DNA of 11,843 nucleotides from Thioalkalivibrio sp. (GTDB lineage: Bacteria; Pseudomonadota; Gammaproteobacteria; Ectothiorhodospirales; Ectothiorhodospiraceae): the NCBI GenBank assembly GCA_003553165.1, contig PUOZ01000324.1, positions 1-11,843 of the forward strand, given 5' to 3'. Positions 1 to 7,044 of this stretch are shown piece after piece. The notes under the pieces were generated by a model, which worked only from the letters and a program-made list of their open reading frames with translations, searched no databases and had not been told where the DNA came from. The translations under genes and the position numbers were made by a program. How positions within the stretch are numbered: position 1 is the first letter of the stretch; every line of letters starts with the position of its first letter.

Positions 1-86
1 CGCCGCGAGAAGCCGTAGCCGGGGCTCAGCGGATCGCTGGCGCCGGCATTGACGGTCATCGTTTCGGGGTCCGGCAGGGCGCTCAT
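1..86 (-). CDS. gspE: Type II secretion ATPase GspE, N-terminal fragment (cut by window edge)
   Basis: Only the first 28 codons are inside the window. They read MSALPDPETMTVNAG followed by ASDPLSPGYGFSRR/K-like sequence. The 'LSPGYGFSR' stretch resembles the 'LPY-FA-R' segment at the start of the GspE N1 domain. The ATG at 86-84 overlaps the TGA of gspD (85-83) as ATGA, which is typical of translationally coupled operon genes. In the family, GspE is the cytoplasmic hexameric ATPase that powers pseudopilus assembly and docks on GspL. None of the Walker motifs is visible here, so the name rests on the N-terminal match and on gene order gspC-gspD-gspE. It is most likely transcribed with the two genes upstream. 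Confidence 0.7.
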   Translation of the reverse strand, partial: MSALPDPETMTVNAGASDPLSPGYGFSR

Positions 87-2047
87 GGCTGCCCGGGGAA
101 CCGGGGTTCGGTCGCGAGCGCATTCACCTTTCCGAACGGGGGCGGGAGATAGGTGAGTTGCTCCCATTCCGGCAGCGCCGGGCTCAGGGCGCCAAGGCTG
201 CGGTTTCCGCGCTCGGCCTCCAGCAACTGCTCGCGCCGGATGAAGCTGTATTTCTCGCTGGTCAGTTCGGCACCGGCGGCGTTGGTGCGGACGATGCGCG
301 GGTACAGGAAGACCATCAGATTGCGCTTCTCCAGGCGCTCGCTGTTGTAGCGGAACAGGCGGCCGATTCCCGGGATGTCGCCCAGCCCCGGTACCTGATC
401 CCGGGTCTCCACGCGTTGCTCGTCCATCAGCCCGCCGAGGACCAGCATTTCGCCGTCATCGACCATGACGTGGGTGCGCAGGGAGCGGGTATTGGTGATC
501 AGGTCCGCCGCGGCACTGGCCCCGGGCGCGATCTGCGAGACCTCCTGTTCGATCTCGAGACGGATGGCGTTGCCTTCATTGATCTGCGGGCGCACGCGCA
601 GCTTCACCCCGACATCCTCGCGGCGGATGGTGTCGAAGGCCTGTCCGGAATCCTCGATCGACCGGCCGACGATGAACGGCACGTTCTGGCCCACCACGAT
701 CTCGGCCTCCTCATTGTCCAGTGTCAACAGGCTGGGCGTCGACAGAATATTGCTCGAGCTGTCGCCCTGCAGCGCACTGATCAATACCGCGATCTGGGTG
801 CTTCCGCTGCTCCCGAAGGCGCCCAGCGACAGGCCGTCCCCGGGGTTCGGCGGCGCGGCCACGTCTCCGTCAAGGAACCCCCGCAGCCCGGCCCCGAGTC
901 GGAGCAGTCCGCGACCGTCGCGGTCGAAGTTGATCAGACCGACGCCGGAGCTGGGTGAGCCCGCCGCCCACTGCACGCCGAGCTGGCGCGCGTGCTCGGT
1001 CGATACCTCCGCAATCACGGCCTCGACCAGGACCTGGGCCCGCCGGATGTCCAGTTTCTGGATGACCTCGGCGTAATCCCGGGTGTCTTCCGGGGCGCCG
1101 AAGATGACCACGGAGTTGGTGCTCTGGTGCGCCTGGATGCGTACCGATCCCCCGGACCCGGAGCGCGCGTCGGCCCCGCGTTCCGCGGCTTCGCGTGTTT
1201 CCGCGATGCCGCGCAGGACTTCAACCACATCTTCGGCCTGGGCGTAGCGCAGGTAGTGTACCTGCGTGTTGCCTACCGCCACCGGGGTGTCCAGTTGCGT
1301 GATCAGTGCCCGCAGCGGTAGCCGGCGCTCGACGTCGCCGGAGAGGATGATGGCGTTGGCGCGCTCGTCGGCGAGTATCCGGACCCGGGATCGCGCCGGC
1401 TGCCCCTCGGTCTGGGCGGTCTCCAGCTCGCGCAGCTTTGTCGCCAGGCTGCCGGCGTTCGCGTGGCGCAGTTGGATCACCTCGAAACCGTCGGCTGCAG
1501 GCTGGTCGATGCGTGCGACCAGGTCGCGGATGCGGCGCACGTTCGCGGCCGTGTCCGACACCAGCAGGGCATTGGTCTCGGTCGCGGCCGCCAGATGCCC
1601 CCCCTGGGGCACGAGCGGGCGCAGGATGGGGACCAGCTGGGCTGCGCTCACGTGTTCGGTCTGGATCACGTGGGTCACGATGTCGTCGTCACGCAGCCGC
1701 TGATCCGCGAACAGATTGGGAACCTCGGCCTGTTTCGCCTGTACATCGGGTACGATCTTGGTCGCTGCCTCGCCCCGTACCGCCGCGAATCCGTAGACCT
1801 TGAGCACTCCGAGAAAGAGGTCGTAGAGTTCGTCGCGCGCGACCGGCCGGCCCGAGACCACGCTCACGCGCCCCCGCACCCGCGGATCCACGATGAAATT
1901 GGTGCCGGTTTCCTCGGCGACCAGGTCGATCAGCGTCTGGATTTCGGCATCGCGCAGGTTCAGGGTCAGGTTGTCTGCCTGGGCCGGCACGAAGACCAGC
2001 CACAGCGCAGCGACCAGGAGTGAGAAGGGCAGGATTCGGCGCAGCAT
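83..2047 (-). CDS. gspD: Type II secretion system secretin GspD
   Basis: This is the outer-membrane secretin that forms the exit channel of the type II secretion system. Numbering from the ATG at 2047 gives 654 residues, normal for GspD. Residues 1-24 are a Sec signal peptide (basic start, long hydrophobic core, VPAQA cleavage site). The N0 domain covers about 25-95 (LTLNLRDAEIQTLIDLVAEE), and the KH-like N1, N2 and N3 domains cover about 122-181, 187-253 and 260-335. The secretin core (about 338-586) has the GQNVPFIVG stretch and the signature VPGLGDIPGIGRLFR at 552-566. A tail of about 65 residues follows, where some secretins bind a pilotin. A TTG in the same frame at 2059 would add four residues and overlap the gspC TGA. 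I prefer the ATG, which leaves a good signal peptide. Neither start has a strong ribosome-binding site, so coupling to gspC translation is likely. It sits between gspC and gspE in the usual operon order. Confidence 0.95.
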   Translation of the reverse strand: MLRRILPFSLLVAALWLVFVPAQADNLTLNLRDAEIQTLIDLVAEETGTNFIVDPRVRGRVSVVSGRPVARDELYDLFLGVLKVYGFAAVRGEAATKIVPDVQAKQAEVPNLFADQRLRDDDIVTHVIQTEHVSAAQLVPILRPLVPQGGHLAAATETNALLVSDTAANVRRIRDLVARIDQPAADGFEVIQLRHANAGSLATKLRELETAQTEGQPARSRVRILADERANAIILSGDVERRLPLRALITQLDTPVAVGNTQVHYLRYAQAEDVVEVLRGIAETREAAERGADARSGSGGSVRIQAHQSTNSVVIFGAPEDTRDYAEVIQKLDIRRAQVLVEAVIAEVSTEHARQLGVQWAAGSPSSGVGLINFDRDGRGLLRLGAGLRGFLDGDVAAPPNPGDGLSLGAFGSSGSTQIAVLISALQGDSSSNILSTPSLLTLDNEEAEIVVGQNVPFIVGRSIEDSGQAFDTIRREDVGVKLRVRPQINEGNAIRLEIEQEVSQIAPGASAAADLITNTRSLRTHVMVDDGEMLVLGGLMDEQRVETRDQVPGLGDIPGIGRLFRYNSERLEKRNLMVFLYPRIVRTNAAGAELTSEKYSFIRREQLLEAERGNRSLGALSPALPEWEQLTYLPPPFGKVNALATEPRFPGQP

Positions 2048-2055
2048 GGTGGTTC

Positions 2056-2913
2056 TCAATCGATCAGTTGGACACTGAGCGGCACGGCCTGGCCATCTCG
2101 TTCGACCACGACATCGATCTGGCTTTGGCCGGCCAGATCCCGGAACAGCTCATCGGTGTCCTGGATGGAGGACAAGGGTACCCCGTTCACCGACGTTAGC
2201 ACGTCCCCGGGCTGAAGTCCGGCCTGCTGGAACTCTCGGGCATTGCGTGTGGGCCGGACCTCCAGTCCATAGAGGAAGCCGTCGCGAATCACCGGCCGCG
2301 CACGAACGGCCTGCAGCAGCCGCTCGGGGTCGGACAACCACTCGGAGCGCTGTATCCGCGGGCCTTCCGCGGAAGGGTCGGGCGTACGGACCGCGGCGCG
2401 GGCGGGCTGGGCCACCGCCCCGCTCGCGGCCGCGGAGCCATCGGCGCGCGGCAGTCGCAGCGTCTCGTAGCCGCCGTCACGTTGCAGAATCACCCGGTCG
2501 ACATGGATCTGGTGGAGTCGTGCCGCGCCGCCGCCGACGGGGTCGCCTGGGGCATACAACCGCTCCGGCCTGCTGTTCTCGACGATGATCGCGCGCCCCC
2601 CATCGGGATCGTCGGCGGCCACGAGTCCGACCAGCCTCAGGCGGAGGCGGGTCTCGGGTGCGACGACCGGGGTGGGTTCGACGCGTTCCCCCAAAACCCC
2701 GAACAGCGGCAGGTCGGCGATGCCCGCCAGCGGCGATGTCCGCGCATCGGCGGCGACGGGCGCAGCACGCTCCGCCCGGATTTCCATGGTGACGGGGGGG
2801 CGAACATCCGGCTCAATGAATTGCCAGGTCAAGCGGGCCGCAACCACAGCCAGCGCCAGCAGCAGGAGCAGGCTGACCAGGCGCGGCAGCAGCGCGGCAG
2901 ATGTCGGAGTCAA
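2056..2913 (-). CDS. gspC: Type II secretion system inner-membrane protein GspC
   Basis: GspC is a bitopic inner-membrane protein that links the inner-membrane platform to the secretin and helps select substrates. The 285 residues show a short cytoplasmic start, one membrane helix at about 9-30 (LPRLVSLLLLLALAVVAARL), then a periplasmic HR domain at about 62-155. This begins LADLPLFGVLG-like and contains LRLVGLVAADDPDGGRAIIVE, the segment known in the family to contact GspD N0. A C-terminal PDZ domain runs from about 195 to 285 (QPGDVLTSVNGVPL). The start is TTG at 2913: an in-frame TAA lies upstream, no ATG or GTG lies between, and GGAAGGGGG sits about 10 nt before the TTG. The first internal ATG would remove the membrane helix. 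The gene follows gpmI by 138 nt on the same strand and runs directly into gspD. No clear promoter or terminator is visible in that gap. Confidence 0.93.
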   Translation of the reverse strand: MTPTSAALLPRLVSLLLLLALAVVAARLTWQFIEPDVRPPVTMEIRAERAAPVAADARTSPLAGIADLPLFGVLGERVEPTPVVAPETRLRLRLVGLVAADDPDGGRAIIVENSRPERLYAPGDPVGGGAARLHQIHVDRVILQRDGGYETLRLPRADGSAAASGAVAQPARAAVRTPDPSAEGPRIQRSEWLSDPERLLQAVRARPVIRDGFLYGLEVRPTRNAREFQQAGLQPGDVLTSVNGVPLSSIQDTDELFRDLAGQSQIDVVVERDGQAVPLSVQLID

Positions 2914-3051
2914 GGCAACCAGCCCCCTTCCGAGCGTCGCAACCCGGGCCGGGAAAGGTTACCCATCGAGTGCAGGCTTCCAGTATTCACACGCTGAATG
3001 TAGCAGAGGACGGTGCAACGAGTCCGGGAATGTCCGCCGATCACCTCGGGG

Positions 3052-4602
3052 TTACACATTCTCCGGAATCTCTTCCAGCAACAGGCTGTGCCCGCCCATG
3101 GTCTTCGGTTGCGGCACGCCCATCAGCTTGAGCACGGTCGGCGCAACATCCGCGAGGCCGCCGCCGGTGCCCAGGCGCCAGCGCGAACTGTCCATCACCA
3201 TGCACATGACCGGATAGTTTGTGTGCTGGGTATGCGGCTCGCCGGTCACCGGGTCGACGTATTCGTCGCAATTGCCGTGATCGGCGGTCAGGATCACCGA
3301 GTACCCCTGGGCCTTGGCCGCATCCAGGACCCGCCCGACCTGCGTGTCCAGGGTTTCCACCGCCTTGATCAGTGGTTCCCGCATCGCGGTGTGTCCCACC
3401 ATGTCGCCGTTGGCGAAATTGACCAGGATGAACCCGTAGCGCCCCTTTTCCATCGCGGCGATGGTCTCGTCGGCGACCTCGCGTGCGCTCATCTCCGGCT
3501 GCTGGTCATAGGTGTCCACGCTGGGCGAGGGCACCATCACGCGGTCCTCGCCGGCGAGTGGCTGCTCGCCGCCGCCGTTGAAGAAGAAGGTCACGTGGGC
3601 GTATTTCTCGGTCTCCGCGCAGTGGAACTGCGGGATGCCGGCGGCCGCAATGACCCCGCCGAGAGTGGTGCCCGGGCGTTCCGGGGGAAACGCGATCGGA
3701 GCCAGGAACCGGGGTTCGTACTCGGTCAGGCAGGTGACGAAAACCGGGTGGAAATCGCCCCGGTCGAAGCCGGTGCAGTCTTCCATCGCGAGGGCTGCGG
3801 TCAGCTGGCGTGGGCGGTCGTTGCGGAAGTTGAACAGGATGCACACGGCGTCGCTGCTCAGCGGGGCCGGCTCGCCGACGATGCGCGGCTTGATGAATTC
3901 GTCGGTCTCGCCCGCCTCGTAGGCGTTCTCGATCGCGGCACGCGCGCTCTCCGCCGTCTCGCCTTCCGCAAAGGCGATGGCGCGAAAGGCGCGCTCGGTA
4001 CGCTCCCAGCGCTTGTCGCGATCCATCGCGTAGTAGCGGCCGCAGACGGTGGCGATATGGCCCCCGGCCGCTTCGAGTCGTTGCTCCAGGTCCGGCAGGT
4101 AGTTCATCGCGGAGCGCGGTGGCGTGTCGCGTCCGTCGGTGATCATGTGCACGACGGGCCGGACCTCCTGCTCACGGCAGATGTCGATCAGCGCCAGCAG
4201 GTGCCGCATATGGCTGTGCACACCGCCGTCGGAGACCAGGCCGATCAGGTGTAGCGGCTGATTCCTGGACCGGGCCGCGGAGGCCGCGCTGACCAGCGCA
4301 TCGTTGTGATGGAAGCTGCCGTCCTCGATCGCGTCGTCGATGCGCACCAGATCCTGGCGCACGATGGTGCCCGCGCCCAGTGTCAGGTGCCCCACCTCGG
4401 AATTCCCCATCTGCCCATTGGGCAGGCCGACCGCCCGGCCGCAGGCGTCCAGCGTGGTGTGGGGCTGCGTGGACAGGTACTCGTCCAGGCGCGGCGTGTC
4501 GGCCTCGGCATAGGCGTTGTTCACCTTGCTCGGGTTGACGCCCACGCCGTCCATGATGATCAGGATCACCGGTCGGCGTGGAGTGGGGCGAGGGTTGGCC
4601 AT
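3052..4602 (-). CDS. gpmI: 2,3-bisphosphoglycerate-independent phosphoglycerate mutase
   Basis: This cytoplasmic glycolytic/gluconeogenic enzyme interconverts 3- and 2-phosphoglycerate through a phosphoserine intermediate and two metal ions, usually Mn2+. The 516 residues match the usual length of about 510-515. Visible landmarks are the metal-binding IIMDGVGVNPS near residue 18, the nucleophile Ser68 in PNGQMGNSEVGH, SDGGVHSH, ITDGRDTPP, NFRNDRPRQLT, NFANGDMVGHT and the late metal motif LTADHGNCDEY with a following HT-HTNYPV segment. All are intact. The start is ATG at 4602, preceded by AGGA at 7 nt spacing. The frame stays open upstream to 4923, but that part only reads through intergenic repeats and is not coding. 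An extended -10 box lies just upstream. gspC follows 138 nt downstream on the same strand, so some read-through into the secretion operon is possible. Confidence 0.96.
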   Translation of the reverse strand: MANPRPTPRRPVILIIMDGVGVNPSKVNNAYAEADTPRLDEYLSTQPHTTLDACGRAVGLPNGQMGNSEVGHLTLGAGTIVRQDLVRIDDAIEDGSFHHNDALVSAASAARSRNQPLHLIGLVSDGGVHSHMRHLLALIDICREQEVRPVVHMITDGRDTPPRSAMNYLPDLEQRLEAAGGHIATVCGRYYAMDRDKRWERTERAFRAIAFAEGETAESARAAIENAYEAGETDEFIKPRIVGEPAPLSSDAVCILFNFRNDRPRQLTAALAMEDCTGFDRGDFHPVFVTCLTEYEPRFLAPIAFPPERPGTTLGGVIAAAGIPQFHCAETEKYAHVTFFFNGGGEQPLAGEDRVMVPSPSVDTYDQQPEMSAREVADETIAAMEKGRYGFILVNFANGDMVGHTAMREPLIKAVETLDTQVGRVLDAAKAQGYSVILTADHGNCDEYVDPVTGEPHTQHTNYPVMCMVMDSSRWRLGTGGGLADVAPTVLKLMGVPQPKTMGGHSLLLEEIPENV

Positions 4603-4634
4603 ATCGCGTCCTACTCGGTGGTTATCAGGTCCAC

Positions 4635-4643
4635 ATATTAACA
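4635..4643 (-). promoter_or_regulatory. Candidate extended -10 promoter for gpmI
   Basis: On the minus strand the sequence reads TGTTAATAT, an extended -10 (TG, one base, TAATAT). The expected transcript start lies near 4628, about 26 nt before the gpmI ATG. No good -35 hexamer sits at 16-18 nt; a GTCAACA sequence lies slightly too far upstream. This is sequence pattern only. Confidence 0.4.
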
Positions 4644-4756
4644 ATCCGCGATGGACAGATGTTGACCACCACGATGGAAGCGGAGAAAAACACCGGCGCG
4701 TTGCCATCCAAGGGGTAGCAGGCCAGCCTCTGGCCGATGGGTTTTCCGGCGGCGAA

Positions 4757-4823
4757 TCGCCGAGAGGGCTCGCCTCCCACAGGGGCTTTGGCTGGCGGTG
4801 TGGGAGGCCCGCTTTCTGGGCGG
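4757..4823. repeat. REP-like imperfect palindrome, family A, copy 1
   Basis: The left arm 4757-4781 (TCGCCGAGAGGGCTCGCC...) pairs with the right arm 4799-4823, with 19 of 25 positions complementary and a 17-nt loop containing GGGCTTTGGCTGGCGG. The first 45 nt or so recur almost unchanged 87 nt further on. The sequence is non-coding and lies between divergent promoters. This is the style of intergenic REP/BIME repeats that are dispersed in many gammaproteobacterial genomes. Confidence 0.75.
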
Positions 4824-4843
4824 GGCGGGGGTCCGGGGCTGGG

Positions 4844-4911
4844 TCGCCGAGAGGGCTCGCTTCCCACAGGGGGTTTGGGCTGGCGGTGGGGGAGGCCAGC
4901 CCTTGCGGCGA
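4844..4911. repeat. REP-like imperfect palindrome, family A, copy 2
   Basis: The left arm 4844-4868 and right arm 4887-4911 are complementary at 20 of 25 positions. The arms carry TCGCCGAGAGGGCTCGC and GGCCAGCCCTTGCGGCGA. The orientation is the same as copy 1 and the period is 87 nt. Copy 2 has the better-preserved right arm, ending in GCGGCGA, while copy 1 has diverged there. Confidence 0.75.
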
Positions 4912-4994
4912 GGGTGCCTGCAAAAGGCTTATCGAGGCTAGGCCATGAATTGCCTGATGCCTTAGATATCTTTCCGATCATTGGGTGCAGTACG

Positions 4995-5022
4995 GTGACA
5001 ATTGCATATATACTTCGATAAT
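4995..5022 (+). promoter_or_regulatory. Sigma-70-type promoter for the LuxR-type regulator
   Basis: GTGACA (4995-5000, five of six to TTGACA) is followed after 16 nt by GATAAT (5017-5022, five of six to TATAAT). The spacer is AT-rich (ATTGCATATATACTTC), in contrast to the GC-rich surroundings. The predicted start is near 5029, giving a leader of about 128 nt. No other promoter match in this gap is as good. Confidence 0.6.
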
Positions 5023-5048
5023 GATCACAAAAATGTCGCGGCGCCGAG

Positions 5049-5073
5049 GTGCTTCCGGCGGATACCGAAGCAC
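5049..5073 (+). other. Stem-loop in the regulator mRNA leader
   Basis: GTGCTTC (5049-5055) pairs perfectly with GAAGCAC (5067-5073) across an 11-nt loop, and one further CGG/CCG contact is possible. It lies in the predicted untranslated leader about 85 nt before the start codon. There is no U-tract, so it is not an intrinsic terminator. A role in mRNA stability or control is possible but unproven. Confidence 0.35.
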
Positions 5074-5157
5074 TTTCGGCTCCCGTCCCGGCATGCTGTG
5101 TACGAGCACTCCGCTTGGAGGATGGCCCAAGGGCCGACGGCAAGGAGACTTCACGCT

Positions 5158-5796
5158 ATGAGCATCGGCATCGTCCTCGCGGATGGCCATCCGATTGTGC
5201 TCGAAGGACTGCGGACGCTGATCGCGGACGAATCCGACATGGACATCCTGGCCAGTTGCAGCACCGGCACCGAGGCGCTGGAGGCGCTTCGAAACCAACG
5301 TCCGGACGTGCTGCTGACCAGCCTGAATCTTCCCGACGTCGGGGGGCTCGACCTGCTGCGTACCCTGCGTGCCGAGGATCTGGGCACCCGTTGCGTCTTC
5401 TTCGTCGGCAGCATCGAGGACGAGGACGCCGTCGAGGCGATGCGCCTGCGGGTCGAGGGGATTCTGCTGAAGGAGATGCCCACGCGCCTCGTGCTGCAAT
5501 GCATCCGCAAGGTGCATGACGGCGGCCGCTGGCTGGAGACGCAGTCGATGGCAAGAGTCGTCGATCGGCTCCAGGCGCAGGAGACGAGCCGGGGCGAATT
5601 CCTCGACCGCCTCTCGCCGCGTGAACAGGAGGTTACGCGCCTGGTGATGGCGGGTCTCAACAACAAGGATATCGCCGCCACGCTTTCCCTGAGCGTGGGC
5701 ACCATCAAGATTCACCTGCACAATATCTACGAAAAACTCGGTCTCCGTTCCCGCCTTCAGCTCGCCGCCTACGCACGGGAAAAAGGTTTCGATTGA
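5158..5796 (+). CDS. NarL/FixJ-family (LuxR-type) regulator with a degenerate receiver domain
   Basis: This 212-residue protein has the classic layout: receiver domain at about 1-120, linker, and LuxR-type helix-turn-helix at about 150-206 (LSPREQEVTRLVMAGLNNKDIAATLSLSVGTIKIHLHNIYEKLGL). The DNA-binding domain looks fully intact. The receiver does not. The acidic pair normally written DDHP is D9-G10-H-P. The phospho-accepting Asp in the usual PDVVLLDLNMP motif is Ser55 (PDVLLTSLNLP), and the conserved Ser/Thr at the end of strand 4 aligns with Gly84. Lys105 (GILLKE) is kept. Normal aspartyl phosphorylation is therefore unlikely, and activity may depend on a ligand, a partner or expression level. 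The start is ATG at 5158 with AAGGAG upstream. An in-frame ATG at 5002 exists but lies inside the promoter. No histidine kinase is adjacent. The target genes cannot be read from the sequence; the hot-dog protein gene 240 nt downstream is one candidate. Confidence 0.92.
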   Translation: MSIGIVLADGHPIVLEGLRTLIADESDMDILASCSTGTEALEALRNQRPDVLLTSLNLPDVGGLDLLRTLRAEDLGTRCVFFVGSIEDEDAVEAMRLRVEGILLKEMPTRLVLQCIRKVHDGGRWLETQSMARVVDRLQAQETSRGEFLDRLSPREQEVTRLVMAGLNNKDIAATLSLSVGTIKIHLHNIYEKLGLRSRLQLAAYAREKGFD

Positions 5797-6036
5797 TATC
5801 TCTGCAGGCCGGCCCGCTGGGGTGGGAATGACGCCGGGTGCAGCGGCGCGCAGTGTTTTGCCGCCGCCCACGATAACCCGGGCGCTGGCCCAGCACGGTC
5901 TTGCTGGAGCTGGCTGCAGCATGGCAATGCAGGCCGGTGCCGGGAAGGACGTGACGTATCGCAGCGATGGACCCCCAGGTGCCATGCGGGTCCGGTTTGG
6001 CGAGGAATGCCGGGACACCCAGTCGAGACGCTAGCC

Positions 6037-7044
6037 ATGGCTTCAGGCTCCTCCATAGGACAATCCAAGGAATCCCAAGCGTCGGAGCCGCGGCGGCGAA
6101 CGCCGGATTCGGTAACGGGTGGGGACCTCGTGTTCCGCCAGATTCACATCGACGTGGCGCGTAACGCCACCGATGACTTCAATCCCTTCCACGATCGCGA
6201 CAAGTGGCAACGGCTGCCGGGCAATCCCTTCGGTGGACCGATCGTCCTCGGGTTTCAGCTCGAGTGCCTGGCCGAGTATCTGGTCACCTGTCTCAGGGAA
6301 AGCGACGCTGCGGATGACGCGCCCGCACTCCCTTACCGCAATTATCAGTTTTCGTTCGCGGGCGCTCTCCGTGCCGATGAGCCTTTTCAAGTCAGCGTCA
6401 AGCCCACCAGGGTGGGAATGGATTCCGACGGGCGCCCCCTGCGCTCCAATCGGGTCGTGGTGCGCAAGGCCGATGGCCTGGTCCTGCTCGGGCAGGTGCG
6501 CGATTCGATGGCGCCGATGGCGCTGGCCGATGAGCCCCTGCCCGCCGCCGATCTCAGGATGCTGTCCGACCGCAGCCTGCTGCCCGACGGCCAGTGGTTC
6601 CACAAGCGCAAGTTCATGTTGAACAGCAATGCCAAGAACATGATCTCCGGATCGCTCGCGGACCAGGCGCACTACTTCGACGAAATCGAGGACCGCATCA
6701 ATTTCCCGGACCTGTTCCCGGCGGCACTGATTTCCTGTGCCTTGCTGGAGAGCGCCCATGCCATGGGCCACGACTTCTATGCCAATCCGATGGTGTACAC
6801 GGCCCATCACATCAGTGTCGACCAGCGTCTGGCGCGTGGTCTGCGCAGCAACGACAGCCTGCACCTGCTGGTGCAGGCGGCCGAAACCGTTGCCAACGAC
6901 GGCGGCGGACTCGGCCGAGCCGGGGTGGTGCAGCAACGGCATCGCTGCCTGGGTCTGTTGGCAGGCCGCCGGGTCCTGTTTCAGGCCGAGGTTCTGCTGG
7001 CCCCGCTGCAGGCGATTACCGGTCGGCCGGCAAGCGGCGGCTGA
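6037..7044 (+). CDS. Hypothetical protein with MaoC-like (double) hot-dog fold
   Basis: I do not recognise an exact family. From ATG 6037 it has 335 residues: a polar, probably disordered N-terminus (1-28), then a region whose ATDDFNPFHD (44-53) followed by NPFGGPIVLGFQ (63-74) matches the MaoC/hydratase signature in which Asp and His act on an acyl thioester. The likely equivalents are D47, N49 and H52. The second half ends in alternating beta-rich sequence (MVYTAHHISVDQRL, NDSLHLLVQAAETV, RRVLFQAEVLLAPL), consistent with a second hot-dog unit without obvious catalytic residues. The length suits a double hot-dog protein. No signal peptide or membrane segment is seen, so it is probably cytoplasmic and may bind or process an acyl-CoA or acyl-ACP. 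The start is uncertain: ATG at 6007 is also in frame, and neither has a good ribosome-binding site. It follows the regulator in the same direction after 240 nt, and no clear promoter or terminator lies in that gap. Confidence 0.7.
   Translation: MASGSSIGQSKESQASEPRRRTPDSVTGGDLVFRQIHIDVARNATDDFNPFHDRDKWQRLPGNPFGGPIVLGFQLECLAEYLVTCLRESDAADDAPALPYRNYQFSFAGALRADEPFQVSVKPTRVGMDSDGRPLRSNRVVVRKADGLVLLGQVRDSMAPMALADEPLPAADLRMLSDRSLLPDGQWFHKRKFMLNSNAKNMISGSLADQAHYFDEIEDRINFPDLFPAALISCALLESAHAMGHDFYANPMVYTAHHISVDQRLARGLRSNDSLHLLVQAAETVANDGGGLGRAGVVQQRHRCLGLLAGRRVLFQAEVLLAPLQAITGRPASGG

Larger units (their letters stand above)
4603..5157. other. Divergent intergenic region between gpmI and the LuxR-type regulator
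   Basis: This 555-nt region separates two divergently transcribed genes. It contains a gpmI-side extended -10 box (4635-4643), a tandem pair of REP-like palindromes (4757-4911), an AT-richer stretch with a sigma-70-type promoter facing right (4995-5022) and a leader of about 128 nt before the regulator start. I see no convincing gene. Reading frames that cross it owe their length to the GC-rich repeats. Confidence 0.7.

Noticed and set aside
158-958. Long plus-strand frame opposite gspD, and similar ones opposite gpmI (3013-4254)
   Set aside because: These are shadows caused by high GC at third codon positions of the real minus-strand genes. No ribosome-binding site or family features were seen.
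2960-3030. Promoter for gspC in the gap after gpmI (TTGCAC, AATACT)
   Set aside because: The two hexamers are about 25 nt apart, too far for a sigma-70 promoter, and no better pair was found.
4603-4923. N-terminal extension of gpmI by about 107 residues (start at 4923)
   Set aside because: The extra peptide is a translation of the REP-like repeats (PLWEASPLGD appears twice). Phosphoglycerate mutases begin near the MDGVG motif, and the ATG at 4602 has a good ribosome-binding site.
5002-5157. Start of the LuxR-type regulator at ATG 5002
   Set aside because: It lies between the -35 and -10 boxes of the best promoter, and the added 52 residues are Arg/Pro-rich and unlike a receiver start. ATG 5158 has AAGGAG and begins the first beta strand directly.
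5890-5907. CCAGCA/TGCTGG hairpin after the regulator gene as a terminator
   Set aside because: It has only a 6-bp stem, no following T-run, and lies about 95 nt beyond the stop codon.
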